Assembly: GCA_947172415.1 (NCBI GenBank)
Contig: OX359193.1
Span: forward strand, 5,636,501 to 5,700,500
Direction: 5' to 3'
From: Chondrosia reniformis
Taxonomy: Eukaryota; Porifera; Demospongiae; Chondrillida; Chondrillidae
DNA: 64,000 nt
A program made the position numbers and the translations under genes. Shown one piece after another: positions 1-11,500 of this stretch (positions within the stretch are counted from its first letter, which is position 1; each line of letters begins with the position of its first letter). The notes under the pieces were generated by a model. The model was not told the DNA's origin, did not search any database, and worked only from the letters and a program-made list of their open reading frames with translations.

Positions 1-515
1 AGTAGGAGCTACAAGTAGATACACATTGACAAGTGTGCTGCATAGACATGTGCGAAATGACAATATGTTGTCATTTCGTTCACCTGTGGGTTGGGATTTT
101 TAAATGGAAGCCTCTTTGAATTGAGGCTGAGTCAAAAATGACAACGAAAACGAAATTGAGGCCCATACTTAATGTACGTACATGTACTTATGTATGCCAG
201 GCTTCTATAAGGACAAATACAGTACACATGTGACAGAATAAACTGACATAATTGTGTTATTTTTAATGTTCTGCTATAACTTAGAACTTTTAAGAGCAGC
301 AGCATGGCACTCAAGCTATCACATTAACAACTTGCTTGGCAACTACCAGAACTTTACACATGTCAGCTGAATTAAACAACAACTAAAACCTTTACATATG
401 TCCAGTTTGGGGAAGGGGTCAAGTGAAGAAAAATTCACTCATCCTGCAGTATTTGCATATACTTTAATTATAAGAGGAGGAAATACATTCAAGACAATGT
501 AAGGTCATTATGTTG
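1..515. other. left-edge stretch with no recognised gene
   Basis: No exon, RNA gene or repeat could be recognised in this AT-rich stretch. It lies downstream of the SLC8B1-like gene, so it may hold later exons or the 3' UTR of that gene. Short open frames on the minus strand have no recognisable similarity and no convincing splice signals. Confidence 0.3.
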
Positions 516-630
516 TTAGTGTTGGTTATTAAAGCTAGATTGACAAGGGGCATCTTTTGAAAGGATCATATTGCGACTTTTAGAGTGTCTAAAGACACAG
601 TTTTGTTGTCTCTTTTGAGTGTGAGATGTT

Positions 631-720
631 TTGACCCTGAGGGTCTTCTTCAGTGACCTCCTGACCCTGAGGGTCTTCTTCAGTGACCTCCTGACCCTGA
701 GGGTCTTCTTCAGTGACCTC
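631..720. repeat. 30-bp tandem repeat, 3 exact copies
   Basis: Three back-to-back 30-bp units lie directly downstream (on the minus strand) of an acceptor-like CAG at 721-723. Because 30 is a multiple of three, the frame stays open. One minus-strand frame gives an acidic repeat EVTEEDPQGQ. The frame that matches the phase of the preceding SLC8B1 exon gives a basic repeat RRSLKKTLRV. The stretch could be an exon of the cytosolic loop of SLC8B1 or intronic sequence. Phase favours the basic reading, but no clear donor follows. Confidence 0.6.
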
Positions 721-803
721 CTGTACATGCACTAGTCAGACAATTAACCCACACCTGAATGGTAAAGTGTCATGTTTTTACGCTCCACATGTACGTACAT
801 TAC

Positions 804-3800
804 CTGTCTGTTGCCTTACGTTTTATGTCAGTGCCTCTATTCTTTTTCTTCTTCTTGATAAATCTTTGGTAGATAAATCTCCCCAAAATCACAACTAGAA
901 CGTACAATATGTAGATTGCAACAAACACTGAAAAGAGAAAAAAGACAAAAATATATTTCACACCCATCTAATTGGTCGTATATAACCAATAGCATTCATT
1001 GACAAATTGATCAGTTGATAAACTTGGCCCAAGTCAAAGAGACCATTACAGGTAAAATCAATGCAAGCTTATCTTCAAGTCTAGAAACACAATACATTTC
1101 ATTATCCTCTCTTCAATACTAGAATGCACATAAAGGAGGAAAGCCAAGTTAAATACTTATAGACAAGTCAAAGACTTAATTAAATAAATGACAATTTATT
1201 AGTTTGAGCATTAAAAGACAACACTAATGTCCTTTTTGTCATATGTACAGAACTTACAAATTGACTATTATGAGAATAGGGTACTTACAAATTGACTATT
1301 ATGAGAATAGGGTACTTACAAATTGACTATCATGAGAATAGGGTACTTACAAATTGACTATTATGAGAATAGGGTACTTACAAATTGACTATTATGAGAA
1401 TAGGGTACTTACAAATTGACTATCATGAGAATAGGGTACTTACAAATTGACTATTATGAGAATAGGGTACTTACAAATTGACTATTATGAGAATAGGGTA
1501 CTTACAAATTGACTATTATGAGAATAGGGTACTTACAAATTGCTTCGTAAAGTTTCAAGTTGTTGTCCCACAGTACATAGAAGGTCATGTAGCATGCAAA
1601 AATGTAGAAAATGATGTCTCTCATGAATGGCCTCTGTGTTAGGGAGAACGGTGTGCATATGGACACCAGACCAGTCACCACAGTTGTGACAAACATGCCA
1701 GCACCTGAGCAGGATTAGACACACAGATAAAATGGCTACCAGCAGACTTAACCTACATATATAAACTAGCATGATCATATAAGCGTTACATAGCCAGGAT
1801 AAACACAACTTAATTAAACTTCAGAGGTTGAAAATTTAAGTTAAAGATAATACCCTTATTTTGGTATGCATGAATTTTCTACTTGTTTTTAAAATGAGTG
1901 TTTATGAAACACTCCGCTATCTTACCAAACAGTGCTCCAATAGCTAGACCTGCCTCTCCATTTTCAGCTCGTGAGATAGCTGAAAATGCACTAAATATAT
2001 CTGGGGCTCCATTGCCAAGTGCCAGGAGCGTTACACCCTTCATCAAAGTCAAGGAATTGTATTCAGTTTCTAGGCAGTAGAAGTTTTGGATTCAGTAGTA
2101 TTTGGATCCTAATTTCAATTTGACAATTTTCATATACATCACATTAAAGTAAAGTGTCACATATTTATACAAAAGACTCCTGAATGAGTTTCTACTTTAT
2201 AATGAAAGGAAACAACTCTAAGTATATATGTTAGAGCTTTGTTAAACAGGAAATGCAAATGATTGACTCGGGAAGCACTATTAACAAATATGTTGCTTCA
2301 AAGAGGATACAGCAAGATTTTGGTTCATTCGCAGCAGCTGTGACATGACAATCAGTGATGGGGTGAAACTACATTTGTGAAAAAAAAACATTTACATATT
2401 CACTATCAATCCTGAGAAAAGCAGAGTACAACAGAGTACAAGTACAATTAAAACCAGCAAAATTTCAAAAATATCTCGAAAAGTAGGTATCGTAGGACAG
2501 GTATTTAATGGTAGCTTGTAATAATTACAAATTGCGAGTTTTAGCACTAAACGCAAAAGTTACCTGAGCACACTATTCAGGTGTTGATTTATTGAATACG
2601 TAATCTATAGTACAGTGCTGTAACTAGTTTTAGCTTTGTAGCAGACAATCATAGATCAATCGTTTTGTTCAACTACCACTTGTTAGTATAGCACTTACAT
2701 ACCTATCCAACCACAATTATTACATACATACACAATTGTTTAAACAGGCATTTAAGACCCTCCTACGTAGGATACATACATACATTGTCAATTTGATAAT
2801 TTGTGAAACAGAAGTATAAATATGAGCAAGAACTGTTAGGCCACCGGAGCTATGGTGCTACAACAGATAGATATGTACATATGAAATTGTTATCATTTGT
2901 CAGTACACAGTCACACTAAACTCTGCAATACAGTTACATTTACATAGATATGTATGCAAATTGATTACCAACAAGAGGAAAAACAACCATTGAAAAGGTT
3001 TGTGCATATGTACTGAGGATTACCCAATACAAACTGAGGATTGCCCAATACAAACTGAGGATTGCCCAATACATACTGAGGATTGTGCAATACACCTCAC
3101 CACATACTGAAGCTCCGGTGTGCATGAACTTACTATTCATCAGCTATTGTCCCAAGAAATATGAAGAGCATCACCAGCCAAATAAACTACAGAAGGCAAA
3201 CAGATTTATAAACACTACACAACACTCAAAAGGTAACAGACATTCTATCACCACTGGCAGTCTCTGGTGCAAGCATTTGAGGATTAATAGGTACACTTTG
3301 AAATTATGGACGAAACATTAAACATGTGACTATAATACGCCTACGAGAATACAGCAAAATCTCTCTCAAAATGAACACCAGTGACAGCCATCAAAGTCTT
3401 TGGGATATACTTAGACTACTGAAATTACTTCACATGCAGCACTATCGTAAGATTTAAATGTCCAAGCTTTTAAATGTTTTTAACTTAAGAGTATCAGAAA
3501 CGCAGGTTCACTTTAGTGAGGTGTCACTGTAATGCACTCATTGGAGAGTATCTTTAGGCTCTATAAGCAAGTGCTAAAAAAGATTGTAAAATGTCCCTGG
3601 ATGACTTATTGAATTGTATCAAATTGCACTATTACCAAATATTGTTTGCTCTGGTGTCAAATGGCTTCTTTCACAACTAAGGAATTAATATTATGCAGAA
3701 GTAATATATGAAGTAATATATGAATAATCAATATGCATACATTCTATTTTGGTGACTAACTTTAAATAATACAAAAAGGATCTAGAGGGTCAATGGTTAT

Positions 3801-5232
3801 GCAATGTTTCGACAGTGCATGTGTTCAATGTCATGAATATCATTAAATGTACCACATACAGTATGTATTGCAGACAAACAAAAACTGAAAAATAGGGTAT
3901 TACTTTAAAACAATATTGCAACATTTTCAACTCATGATTCAGAAAACTATACTTTCAATTGGCAATTCAGAAAATTGTACTTTAAACTGGTCACTCAGAA
4001 AACGGTATACTGGCGATTCAAATTTAAACTGGCAATTCAGAAAATTGTACTTTAAATTGGTGATTCAGAAAACTTTATTTTCAACTGGCGATTTAGAAGC
4101 TATAATTCACTTTCAACATAAAATCAAGACAAATTCTAACAGTATGCATATATAGGAGGAACACGGCTTACAGTAGTTGTCTGGCTTACCAGAATGATCA
4201 TTACCAATGGAATGAGATTTTCTGGGACTGCGCAGTATATAAAGTTGAAGTACGGGATCTTGCCTCCTTGAGAGGTACAGCTGGAGGCTTCTTGGACAAA
4301 TGGGCAGGTGATGTTGGAACACAGGCCTACTACATCAGAGCACTGGAAAACAAGGTAGATATGGCACATGCAAGGTAACACAGTTAATAATCTAAGTTAT
4401 AGAATGTGCTCGGCTCTAAGTGTAACTAATCCAGTTAAGACCCTGGGAAGGTGCATAGTAGTACTAGAGCGTAGTAGCTCATGAAAAATCTAAGATACCA
4501 TTTTCCTACATGCTATATGCCTATTCTGTAAAAGAGCCTATAGGGGAAATAAACCTGAAGAGAGCTTTTGGATGAGGATACAGGAGTCTTTTCTTCCTTC
4601 TTTTCACTTCTTTCATCTTCTTCTCCACTGGGTCAGACAGCCGTTTCAGGGAATTCCACATGCAAGGTAACACAGCTCTGACATCAAGCCATACAAGCTC
4701 ATGTATGTTACAAGATCTAACATTATATCTCCTTCAATGTGGTACAGGTCCATTATACACACTAGAGTATCCATTAAATGTCTTAATGTGGGGTATGTTT
4801 TAGGTACTTGTTGTAGCTTATATTTAAGTTGTTAGCAATTTGTTTATACATTATAAGAATCATTTGAGGTAGTGACTTTTCTAAGCATATATTAAGTCGG
4901 AAATATACGCATACTCAGACATTCAAAAAGCATGCAAGTCTTCTATATTCACGCAGCAAGTAGAAGACATAGGATACAAGCATAAATGGAATTCCCAGAC
5001 TTGCGGTGATGCTATATCAAAGCCATACAATCCTTCTGCTATACAATAACATTTCCCTTACCGGATCATGACGAGGATCATAGGAAACTCGACATTCTAC
5101 ATCGCTACTGTGATTACTGGAGTCTGCCACCACTGGTAAAACAAACCTCCCTCTTACTTCTACTCCTTGAAGTGTCGAGAAACACACGATACAGCTCGCT
5201 AGCAGAGCATATTGGTGCCTAAACCGTAACAT
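804..5232 (-). CDS. SLC8B1: mitochondrial sodium/calcium exchanger NCLX-like (N-terminal half, 3' end unresolved)
   Basis: Related proteins exchange mitochondrial calcium for sodium across the inner membrane. Seven exons read on the minus strand and join in phase: 5062-5232, 4190-4342, 3134-3186, 2311-2368, 1926-2037, 1537-1704 and 804-927. Exon 1 begins with a hydrophobic leader (MLRFRHQYALLASCIVCF). Exon 2 has the Cys-rich luminal segment and YFNFIYCAVPENLIPLV. Exon 5 carries the first alpha-repeat signature ALGNGAPDIFSA, followed in exon 6 by GMFVTTVVTGLVSI and RPFMRDIIFY. Exon 7 ends in a basic stretch (FIKKKKKNRG) that begins the large loop. Order and motifs match human SLC8B1/NCLX as remembered. 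The second exchanger half (second alpha repeat) was not found and probably lies left of the window. A possible next exon overlaps the 30-bp repeat at 631-720. The intron after exon 6 starts with a 31-bp array that repeats its own donor. Confidence 0.88.
1252..1536. repeat. 31-bp tandem array that repeats a 5' splice site
   Basis: About nine 31-bp units. ACTTACAAATT recurs at 1252, 1283, 1314, 1345, 1376, 1407, 1438, 1469, 1500 and 1531. On the minus strand each unit reads AATTT then GTAAGTACCC, a near-consensus 5' splice site. The copy at 1531-1536 is the donor of SLC8B1 exon 6 (exon end 1537). The intron therefore opens with a ladder of identical donors. Only one or two point changes separate the units, so the array is young. 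Confidence 0.95.
3010..3085. repeat. 21-bp tandem repeat, about 3.5 copies
   Basis: ACTGAGG recurs at 3012, 3033, 3054 and, less exactly, about 3075, inside an SLC8B1 intron just downstream of the 3134-3186 exon. No function is visible. Confidence 0.85.
3930..4092. repeat. degenerate ~32-bp tandem repeat
   Basis: Several diverged copies of a unit built around ATTCAGAAAA and TACTTT.AA.TGG lie in the SLC8B1 intron downstream of exon 2. Copies differ in length and sequence, so the array is older than the other arrays in this gene. Confidence 0.6.
4481..4660 (+). repeat. dispersed ~180-bp intronic repeat, copy 1
   Basis: Shares ordered blocks with copies at 17236-17413, 18116-18201 (reverse), 49865-50026 and 51441-51580. 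The blocks are an AAAAATCTAA.ATACCATTTT start, GCCTAT.CTGTAAAA, CCTATAGGG, AACCTGAAGAGAGCTTT, GATGAGGATACA and a C/T-rich end CCACTGGGTCAGACAG. It lies in intron 1 of the SLC8B1-like gene. No coding capacity or terminal inverted repeats were seen. The size suggests a SINE or MITE-like family. Confidence 0.8.
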
Positions 5233-5427
5233 CCCTGTTACTTCAGCACAGTTTATGGCACATCAGGTCATGTGACCTTAGCATTGTGTTTCCTTTTTTA
5301 CAGGAAGCATGGACACGACCCCGAACCCTAGAGTCAACATTTCAAGCTTGTTTACCAGCCGCCCCAATGCGTTCTATGTAGCAGCTGGTAGCATCTGTTA
5401 AGACCGAGGTTAAGACTTTAAGAGATC
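5233..5427. promoter_or_regulatory. bidirectional promoter interval
   Basis: 195 bp separate the start codons of the divergent SLC8B1-like gene (minus, 5232) and the small gene at 5428 (plus). Both 5' UTRs and any core promoters must lie here. No TATA box is evident. Assignment rests on the head-to-head arrangement only. Confidence 0.55.
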
Positions 5428-5807
5428 ATGTCAGTTGAAAACAGGGAAAACAGACCACCTTCTAGATCCGCCTACCCTCCCGGAGTGAAATTCGAGGTGC
5501 AGTTTGCTGACAAGAAACTAAACATTGCAGCTCCAAAGCGCATTGTAGATCTAGAAAACTCTACTAGACGGGATTTGTCTCAGGAGCTGATTGATGAAAA
5601 GCAACGCAAAGCGGAAGAACGCAGAAAGGTGAGAAAGATTATATCATCACTTTTGTCCAAATGCAAAACGGTTCCATTTCCAAAACACAGAAGGAGGAGC
5701 AAGCTCGACTTGAGAGGATACACCAGACGGAGGCAGAGATCAAACGCTTCTGTGATGCTACGTCATCCATCATTAGCGGACTTTCAGAGGAGAATCTAAG
5801 GAAATAA
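5428..5807 (+). CDS. small charged coiled-coil protein, two exons, unrecognised
   Basis: Exon 1 is 5428-5628 (67 codons, donor AAAG/GTGAGA) and exon 2 is 5691-5807 (acceptor ACACAG), giving a 105-aa protein. The intron is only 62 bp. Without splicing the frame would run to a different 123-codon product. I prefer the spliced form because exon 2 continues the same highly charged helix (KEEQARLERIHQTEAEIKRF). The first ~25 residues are polar and Pro-rich (PPSRSAYPPG). Residues ~45-95 are Glu/Lys/Arg-rich with coiled-coil character. I do not recognise the family. The gene is head-to-head with SLC8B1 and ends 173 bp from the 3' end of GPATCH3. Confidence 0.72.
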
Positions 5808-5980
5808 CAGTCCTTTGTTAGGAACTGCACCTTCCTACGTAGACCAGTTTTTCAACGAATTGTAGAGTGTAGCATATTTAATAATAATATGTACATATAA
5901 TACACTTCCATACCAACTGTCAGTCTATATTTGCTGTAACTAACATATAAAAAGTTTTTAAAAATGGATAATTTGAACAT

Positions 5981-8261
5981 TTATTTAGCTGAGTCCCCTT
6001 GTGGTGTCTGTAGCAGGTTACCCTTTTTGAAGTAGACTTTGTCTCTAAACTTGAGGCTGGTGCTGGGAGCTCTGCGATAGAGGCCATCAGATTCATCAGT
6101 TGGTTTATCATAGATGGTAGAGATGACAAAGTCTCGCTCTCCCTTCCTTTTCTTGGCTGCCAGCAGACTGGGATCTCTAGCAAGTCTTTCTCCACGATAC
6201 CTGGTATAGTACAATATAAGGTTGGCTATATGAATTCTGCAAGTATTGCTATCCAAACTACAGTGGTGCTACAACTATATCTAATATGGAGTGGTGCTAT
6301 ACACAACAAAGCATTACTCCCCATGACATACCCAAGGCCTCTTTTGCTAGAAGGATGTTGTCCATCTGAATCAAGAGGCTCTTTAATACCACTCTCCTCT
6401 GAGCCAAGTCCCTTACCTTCCCTCCATCCACTCTTTTGCAGAATCTGTCCTCCAATGCCCTATAGAAGAAAGTAAATTGCTGCAATAGGGCTATACAATG
6501 TTGGACTGCTGTTGATGCATCATAGACATACATACTTTTGTATGCCTTTCAAATCCTCCCAAAGCAGCTGGTGGAGACACACTTCTCTCCTCTCTTAATC
6601 TAGCTGTTCTTCTCATGTCAATCAAATCCTTTCCATCCATATCACCTTCACCTAGAAGTGAAGAATATTTATCAGTCATTCCTACATACAGTACGTACAT
6701 AGGGAGGTATTACACAACTATTAGGAGGTATTGCGCAACTATCACCTAGTATCAGAGAGTAGAGTAGTACAAAAAACATGGCTACCCTATTCAATGTATT
6801 ACCAATTAACACCTAATAAATCAACAACAATTCGATTTTCGGTTATATTTGACTATTTGCAGTCGTTTATGTACGCTGTTCTAAATGCCAAAATGTGTTT
6901 CAATGTTCTACAACAATAGTGAAGTGGTTAACCAGCAACAGGCCCAATTCCTAAATTCATTTTTCTCCTTTTTTCAAATGAACTAGTATATGTACCTTCT
7001 ATAGTAGATTTTGACAACTATCAACTAGTGGAGGCTATTAACAAACCTGGCTCATAGTAACCTTGTAGATCAAGGTCCCACTCATCTGTCTCTTCTGTAG
7101 CCATCTCTCCCTCCCTCTCTCTCCAAAAGCTAGCATCAGTGTAGAAAACAAGCCCACTGCCTCCCTTCTCCCAAACGACTTCCATGTCATTCTCAAACAG
7201 CCTCTCAGAGGTTCTTGCCTTTGGAAAGGGAGGCAAACACAAGTACAGGTATAGTTACATCTCTACTGAATAAGTGATTTATCTAAGAGTGAACTTTGAG
7301 GGTTGTTTAATAGTGTGGTATGCTAACCTGTTTATCAGTGTCTTCATGGTAGGCCTCAAAACGTTCCCATTCCTCAGCATCACATTCATCATCCTAAAGA
7401 CAGCAAACTATAGGCCTTTATCAAGATCAAACATGCAGGATGTGGTATAATGATGCACACAATTTATCTTACAGAAGGAATGGCATCCTCTTCATCTTGG
7501 CCACCATTTTCACAACTTAACAGAGGACTATCATTTTGACTTGATTCACTAACACCAGTATAGCCATCCTCATGTACACCTTCCACACTGTCATAGTCTA
7601 AAGGTACAGCTCCGTATCTCCTCTTTGTTCTTGACTTGGGGAATTTCAGTTTCAGTTTGCTAATGACTTTTGTTGGGAGTTTACAGGAATTTATCAGTTT
7701 TGTAAAATGTGCTGTGGACGTACCCACGTTGCCCATGGGCATCAAATGAGGAGGGTTTAACTCTGAAAAGTCATTGGTACCCTTGCATCCAACAGAATTA
7801 GTTGCAACTTCCTTGGGTTGCATTGTCGAATCTGTGTGTGACTGGCTTACTGATCGAATAGCAACTTCCTTTAATTTCACTCTACATATCTTAATTCTTT
7901 CTCTCATACTTTCACCACTTGATGGAGACCAGTGTTTCTGATTATAGTATTTAATAAACTCCTCGGAATAGTTTGAAAATATCTTTACAATGCAGCAACA
8001 TGTATCAAAGGTAGCCTTATCGCCTTTATCTTTACTGACAGATGATTGTCCAGTGTCGCCTGCAGATTTTCCATTCTGTGGAAAATGTAGGTATTCCTCC
8101 GGCCTGTGTCTGTAATGGAAACATTGGAAGGCATTTTTTTCTATAAAATGCGAGAACACTACACGTAAGTCCGAAGAATGGAATGATTTAGGTATATTTC
8201 CAATCAAGAGGTATTCCACTGGACACTGAGCTCGAGACAGAGAGTCACTTTTATCAGCCAT
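5981..8261 (-). CDS. GPATCH3: G-patch domain-containing protein 3
   Basis: Six minus-strand exons join in phase: 7473-8261, 7328-7393, 7047-7218, 6536-6651, 6332-6459 and 5981-6200 (496 aa; the human protein is about 525). The N-terminal domain holds YLLIGNIPKSFHSSDLR and the CFHYRHRPE signature. The middle has ELNPPHLMPMGNVGT and KRRYGAVPLDYDS, then EEWERFEAYHEDT and VVWEKGGSGLVFYTDASFW. The G-patch (GIGGQILQKSGWREGKGLG ... KRGLG) spans exon 5. The C-terminal exon carries ISTIYDKPTDESDGLYRR and SLKFRDKVYFKKG. All blocks match the vertebrate protein in order. G-patch proteins typically engage DEAH helicases, and vertebrate GPATCH3 is reported to dampen RIG-I/MAVS signalling. Whether that holds here is unknown. 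It shares a 241-bp divergent promoter with AKAP10. Confidence 0.95.
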
Positions 8262-8502
8262 TTTCTTTAATCGATAACACTTTAAAACACATTAAAAATG
8301 GAAGTTATCTGCAGTTTTTATTTTGAGATTCGACCTTAGAGTTTATAGAACCCTTGTATAGGATCGAAGAAGAAAGAACAAGTCACGTGAGCGGGTATGA
8401 AGGGAATGATACAGTGATATCTTCAGTTTGTACGCACTCGCCATCACCCACTTTTAAACTCATACTGCAAGTTCAAAAGGACATCTCTTATTAGATTTCT
8501 AC
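8262..8502. promoter_or_regulatory. bidirectional promoter interval GPATCH3 / AKAP10
   Basis: 241 bp separate the divergent start codons. The interval contains CACGTGAGC near 8386 (E-box-like CACGTG) and GTGATATC near 8414. It is inferred as a shared promoter from position only. Confidence 0.5.
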
Positions 8503-11500
8503 ATGGCCAACTCTACTAGTGTGCGCAATAATCCGCAAATTTTAAGAACCGGACGTAATCTTCACAAATCACTGAGCGACATTCTTGCTGAAGTATCAGA
8601 TGTTTCAATGCTCCCCTGGTTCGTGCAATACATGGAAACTTGTGAAGCAGTACATCTATTGGAGTTTTGGTTTACTGTGGAGTCCTTTGAGGGGGGAGGA
8701 GACTGTAGTGTCACCACGCCCCCTGCTGACACTGCCCTTCGCCTCATTAAGCAGAACTCCAAATCAGACGGTCAGCCAGCCCAGACTGATGGACGAGGCT
8801 GTGCCTCTAAGGTTGGCAACCACAAGAAGACAGAAGGCTCTGGTAGTTCTACACATGGAAAACTTGAGGTCAACGGAGACCTACCGGTAGTGGTTCTGAA
8901 TATTCCTGAAAACAGTGAAAATGATGCAACCTTGCGTGATGGAACAGAGGGTATGTGATAGCCTGGTAACAGACAGTGTACTGCATTCTCTTTGCTGTAA
9001 TGATTTCATTTGTAAAAATACTGAGTATCATAATTGAACTCTGTAATGTTTGCTCCCATTAGTTTCAACTTCATATTCTAATAAGAAAATAGTTATTATG
9101 TACATAGAAATAGCAGTTTATTACCCTACATTTCCACTACCTTTTTTGTGTGAGTTTGAGATGGGAGTCATGTCTTAACTCTGTTTTTTAGGTGTTCTTA
9201 CAGATGCTGTAGAGATATACACGACCTACGTAGGGCTAAATGCTATAAAGCAGGTGCATATAGGAGATGACTTGAGACTACAGATTGAAAGTAAGTACAA
9301 TATTCAGATTTAATAATAATAATGAAATGCAGTTTGCAGTAGTTGTCACAGTTGATATGGTTTCAAAGGCTTTGTGGTTTGTTGTAAAGTTGTAACTTGC
9401 TAAAGTAATGTGATTTATGTATTCAGGTAAACCAGTATAGTAAGTATGCGGCTTCACACCTGAGAGATGATTGCCAGTCTACCTTGATGTATATGGCTGT
9501 ATATATTATTATTATTATTAAGTGCTTTATGTGCTTTGCACACTAGGGCTACTTTGCCCCATGTAGCACTGTACAAAGATACATGGATAATTGTCACACA
9601 TGTTTTGAACTGCATAATACATGTACCATACACAGTTTTTTCTCCTTTCCCACTCTTCATGGCTGCCTGCCTTCCTGTCCCTCTCTTCACGGCTGCCTTC
9701 CTTTCCCTCTCTTCACGGCTGCCTTCCTTTCCCTCTCTTCACGGCTGCCTTCCTTTCCCTCTCTTCACGGCTGCCTTCCTTTCCCTCTCTTCACAGCTGC
9801 CTGCCTTCCTTCCTTTCCATCTCTTCACAGCTGCCTGCCTTCCCTCTCTTCACGACTGCCTTCCTTTCCCTCTCTTCACGACTGCCTTCCTTTCCCTCTC
9901 TTCACAGCTGCCTTCCTTTCCCTCTCTTCACGACTGCCTTCCTTTCCCTCTCTTCACAGCTGCCTTCCTTTCCCTCTCTTCACGACTGCCTTCCTTTCCC
10001 TCTCTTCACAGCTGCCTTCCTGTCCCTCTCTTCACGGCTGCCTTCCTTTCCCTCTCTTCACAGCTGCCTTCCTTTCCCTCTCTTCATGGCTGCCTTCCTT
10101 TCCCTCTCTTCACAGCTGCCTGCCTTCCTTCCTTTCCCTCTCTTCACGACTGCCTTCCTTTCCCTCTCTTCACGACTGCCTTCCTTTCCCTCTCTTCACG
10201 ACTGCCTTCCTTTCCCTCTCTTCACGACTGCCTTCCTGTCCCTCTCTTCACGGCTGCCTTCCTTTCCCTCTCTTCACAGCTGCCTTCCTGTCCCTCTCTT
10301 CACGGCTGCCTTCCTTTCCCTCTCTTCACAGCTGCCTTCCTTTCCCTCTCTTCATGGCTGCCTTCCTTTCCCTCTCTTCACAGCTGCCTGCCTTCCTTCC
10401 TTTCCCTCTCTTCACGACTGCCTTCCTTTCCCTCTCTTCACGACTGCCTTCCTTTCCCTCTCTTCACGACTGCCTTCCTTTCCATCTCTTCACGGCTGCC
10501 TTCCTGTCCCTCTCTTCACGACTGCCTTCCTTTCCCTCTCTTCACGACTGCCTTCCTTTCCCTCTCTTCATGGCTGCCTTCCTTTCCCTCTCTTCACGGC
10601 TGCCTTCCTTTCCCTCTCTTCACAGCTGCCTGCCTTCCTTCCTTTCCCTCTCTTCACAGCTGCCTTCCTGTCCCTCTCTTCACGACTGCCTTCCTTTCCC
10701 TCTCTTCACAGCTGCCTTCCTTTCCCTCTCTTCACGGCTGCCTTCCTTTCCCTCTCTTCACAGCTGCCTTCCTTTCCCTCTCTTCACGGCTGCCTTCCTG
10801 TCCCTCTCTTCACGGTTGCCTTCCTTTCCCTCTCTTCACGACTGCCTTCCTTTCCCTCTCTTCACGGCTGCCTTCCTGTCCCTCTCTTCACGGCTGCCTT
10901 CCTTTCCCTCTCTTCACGGCTGCCTTCCTTTCCCTCTCTTCACAGCTGCCTTCCTTTCCCTCTCTTCACGACTGCCTTCCTTTCCCTCTCTTCATGGCTG
11001 CCTTCCTTTCCATCTCTTCACAGCTGCCTGCCTTCCCTCTCTTCACGGCTGCCTTCCTTTCCCTCTCTTCACGACTGCCTTCCTTTCCCTCTCTTCACGA
11101 CTGCCTTCCTTTCCCTCTCTTCACGGCTGCCTTCCTTTCCCTCTCTTCACGGCTGCCTTCCTAATGCATACAGGTAGTCTTGAGCTATGTGGCTGGTAAG
11201 TCATGTTGATTCCTCTCCACTACTGTTCACAGGTAAACTGTGTCCAGAGAATGGACTTGTGGAGAGAGACTGCTTCAGAGAAGCCAAGCTAGCGGTGTTT
11301 GATCTGATGGAGAATAAGTACGTACGATTCAGAACAATGATCTTACCCTTTGTGCATGCTTACATGTGTGTGAATGAGTATGGGTTTTGATGCTACATGT
11401 ATGTGCCGTTTTATTTCTATTTCTGGTTGTTACTCTCAATAGATATACGTACAATACAATACGTATTTTGATATAATGTGGTTATAAACTAATTATTATT

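Noticed and set aside
1252-1536. CRISPR-like array (regular 31-bp spacing)
   Set aside because: There are no unique spacers. The unit repeats head to tail, and the genome is animal. The same holds for the arrays at 20188 and 49066.
5428-5799. Unspliced 123-codon reading of the small gene
   Set aside because: Good GT-AG signals and continuation of the charged helix favour the spliced 105-aa form. The unspliced tail is Arg-rich without pattern.
9536-11199. Three overlapping open frames of more than 500 codons rich in Leu, Pro, Ser and Phe
   Set aside because: They are translations of the 26-bp minisatellite in all three registers, inside AKAP10 intron 2. The unit has no stop in any forward frame, and splice signals skip the region.
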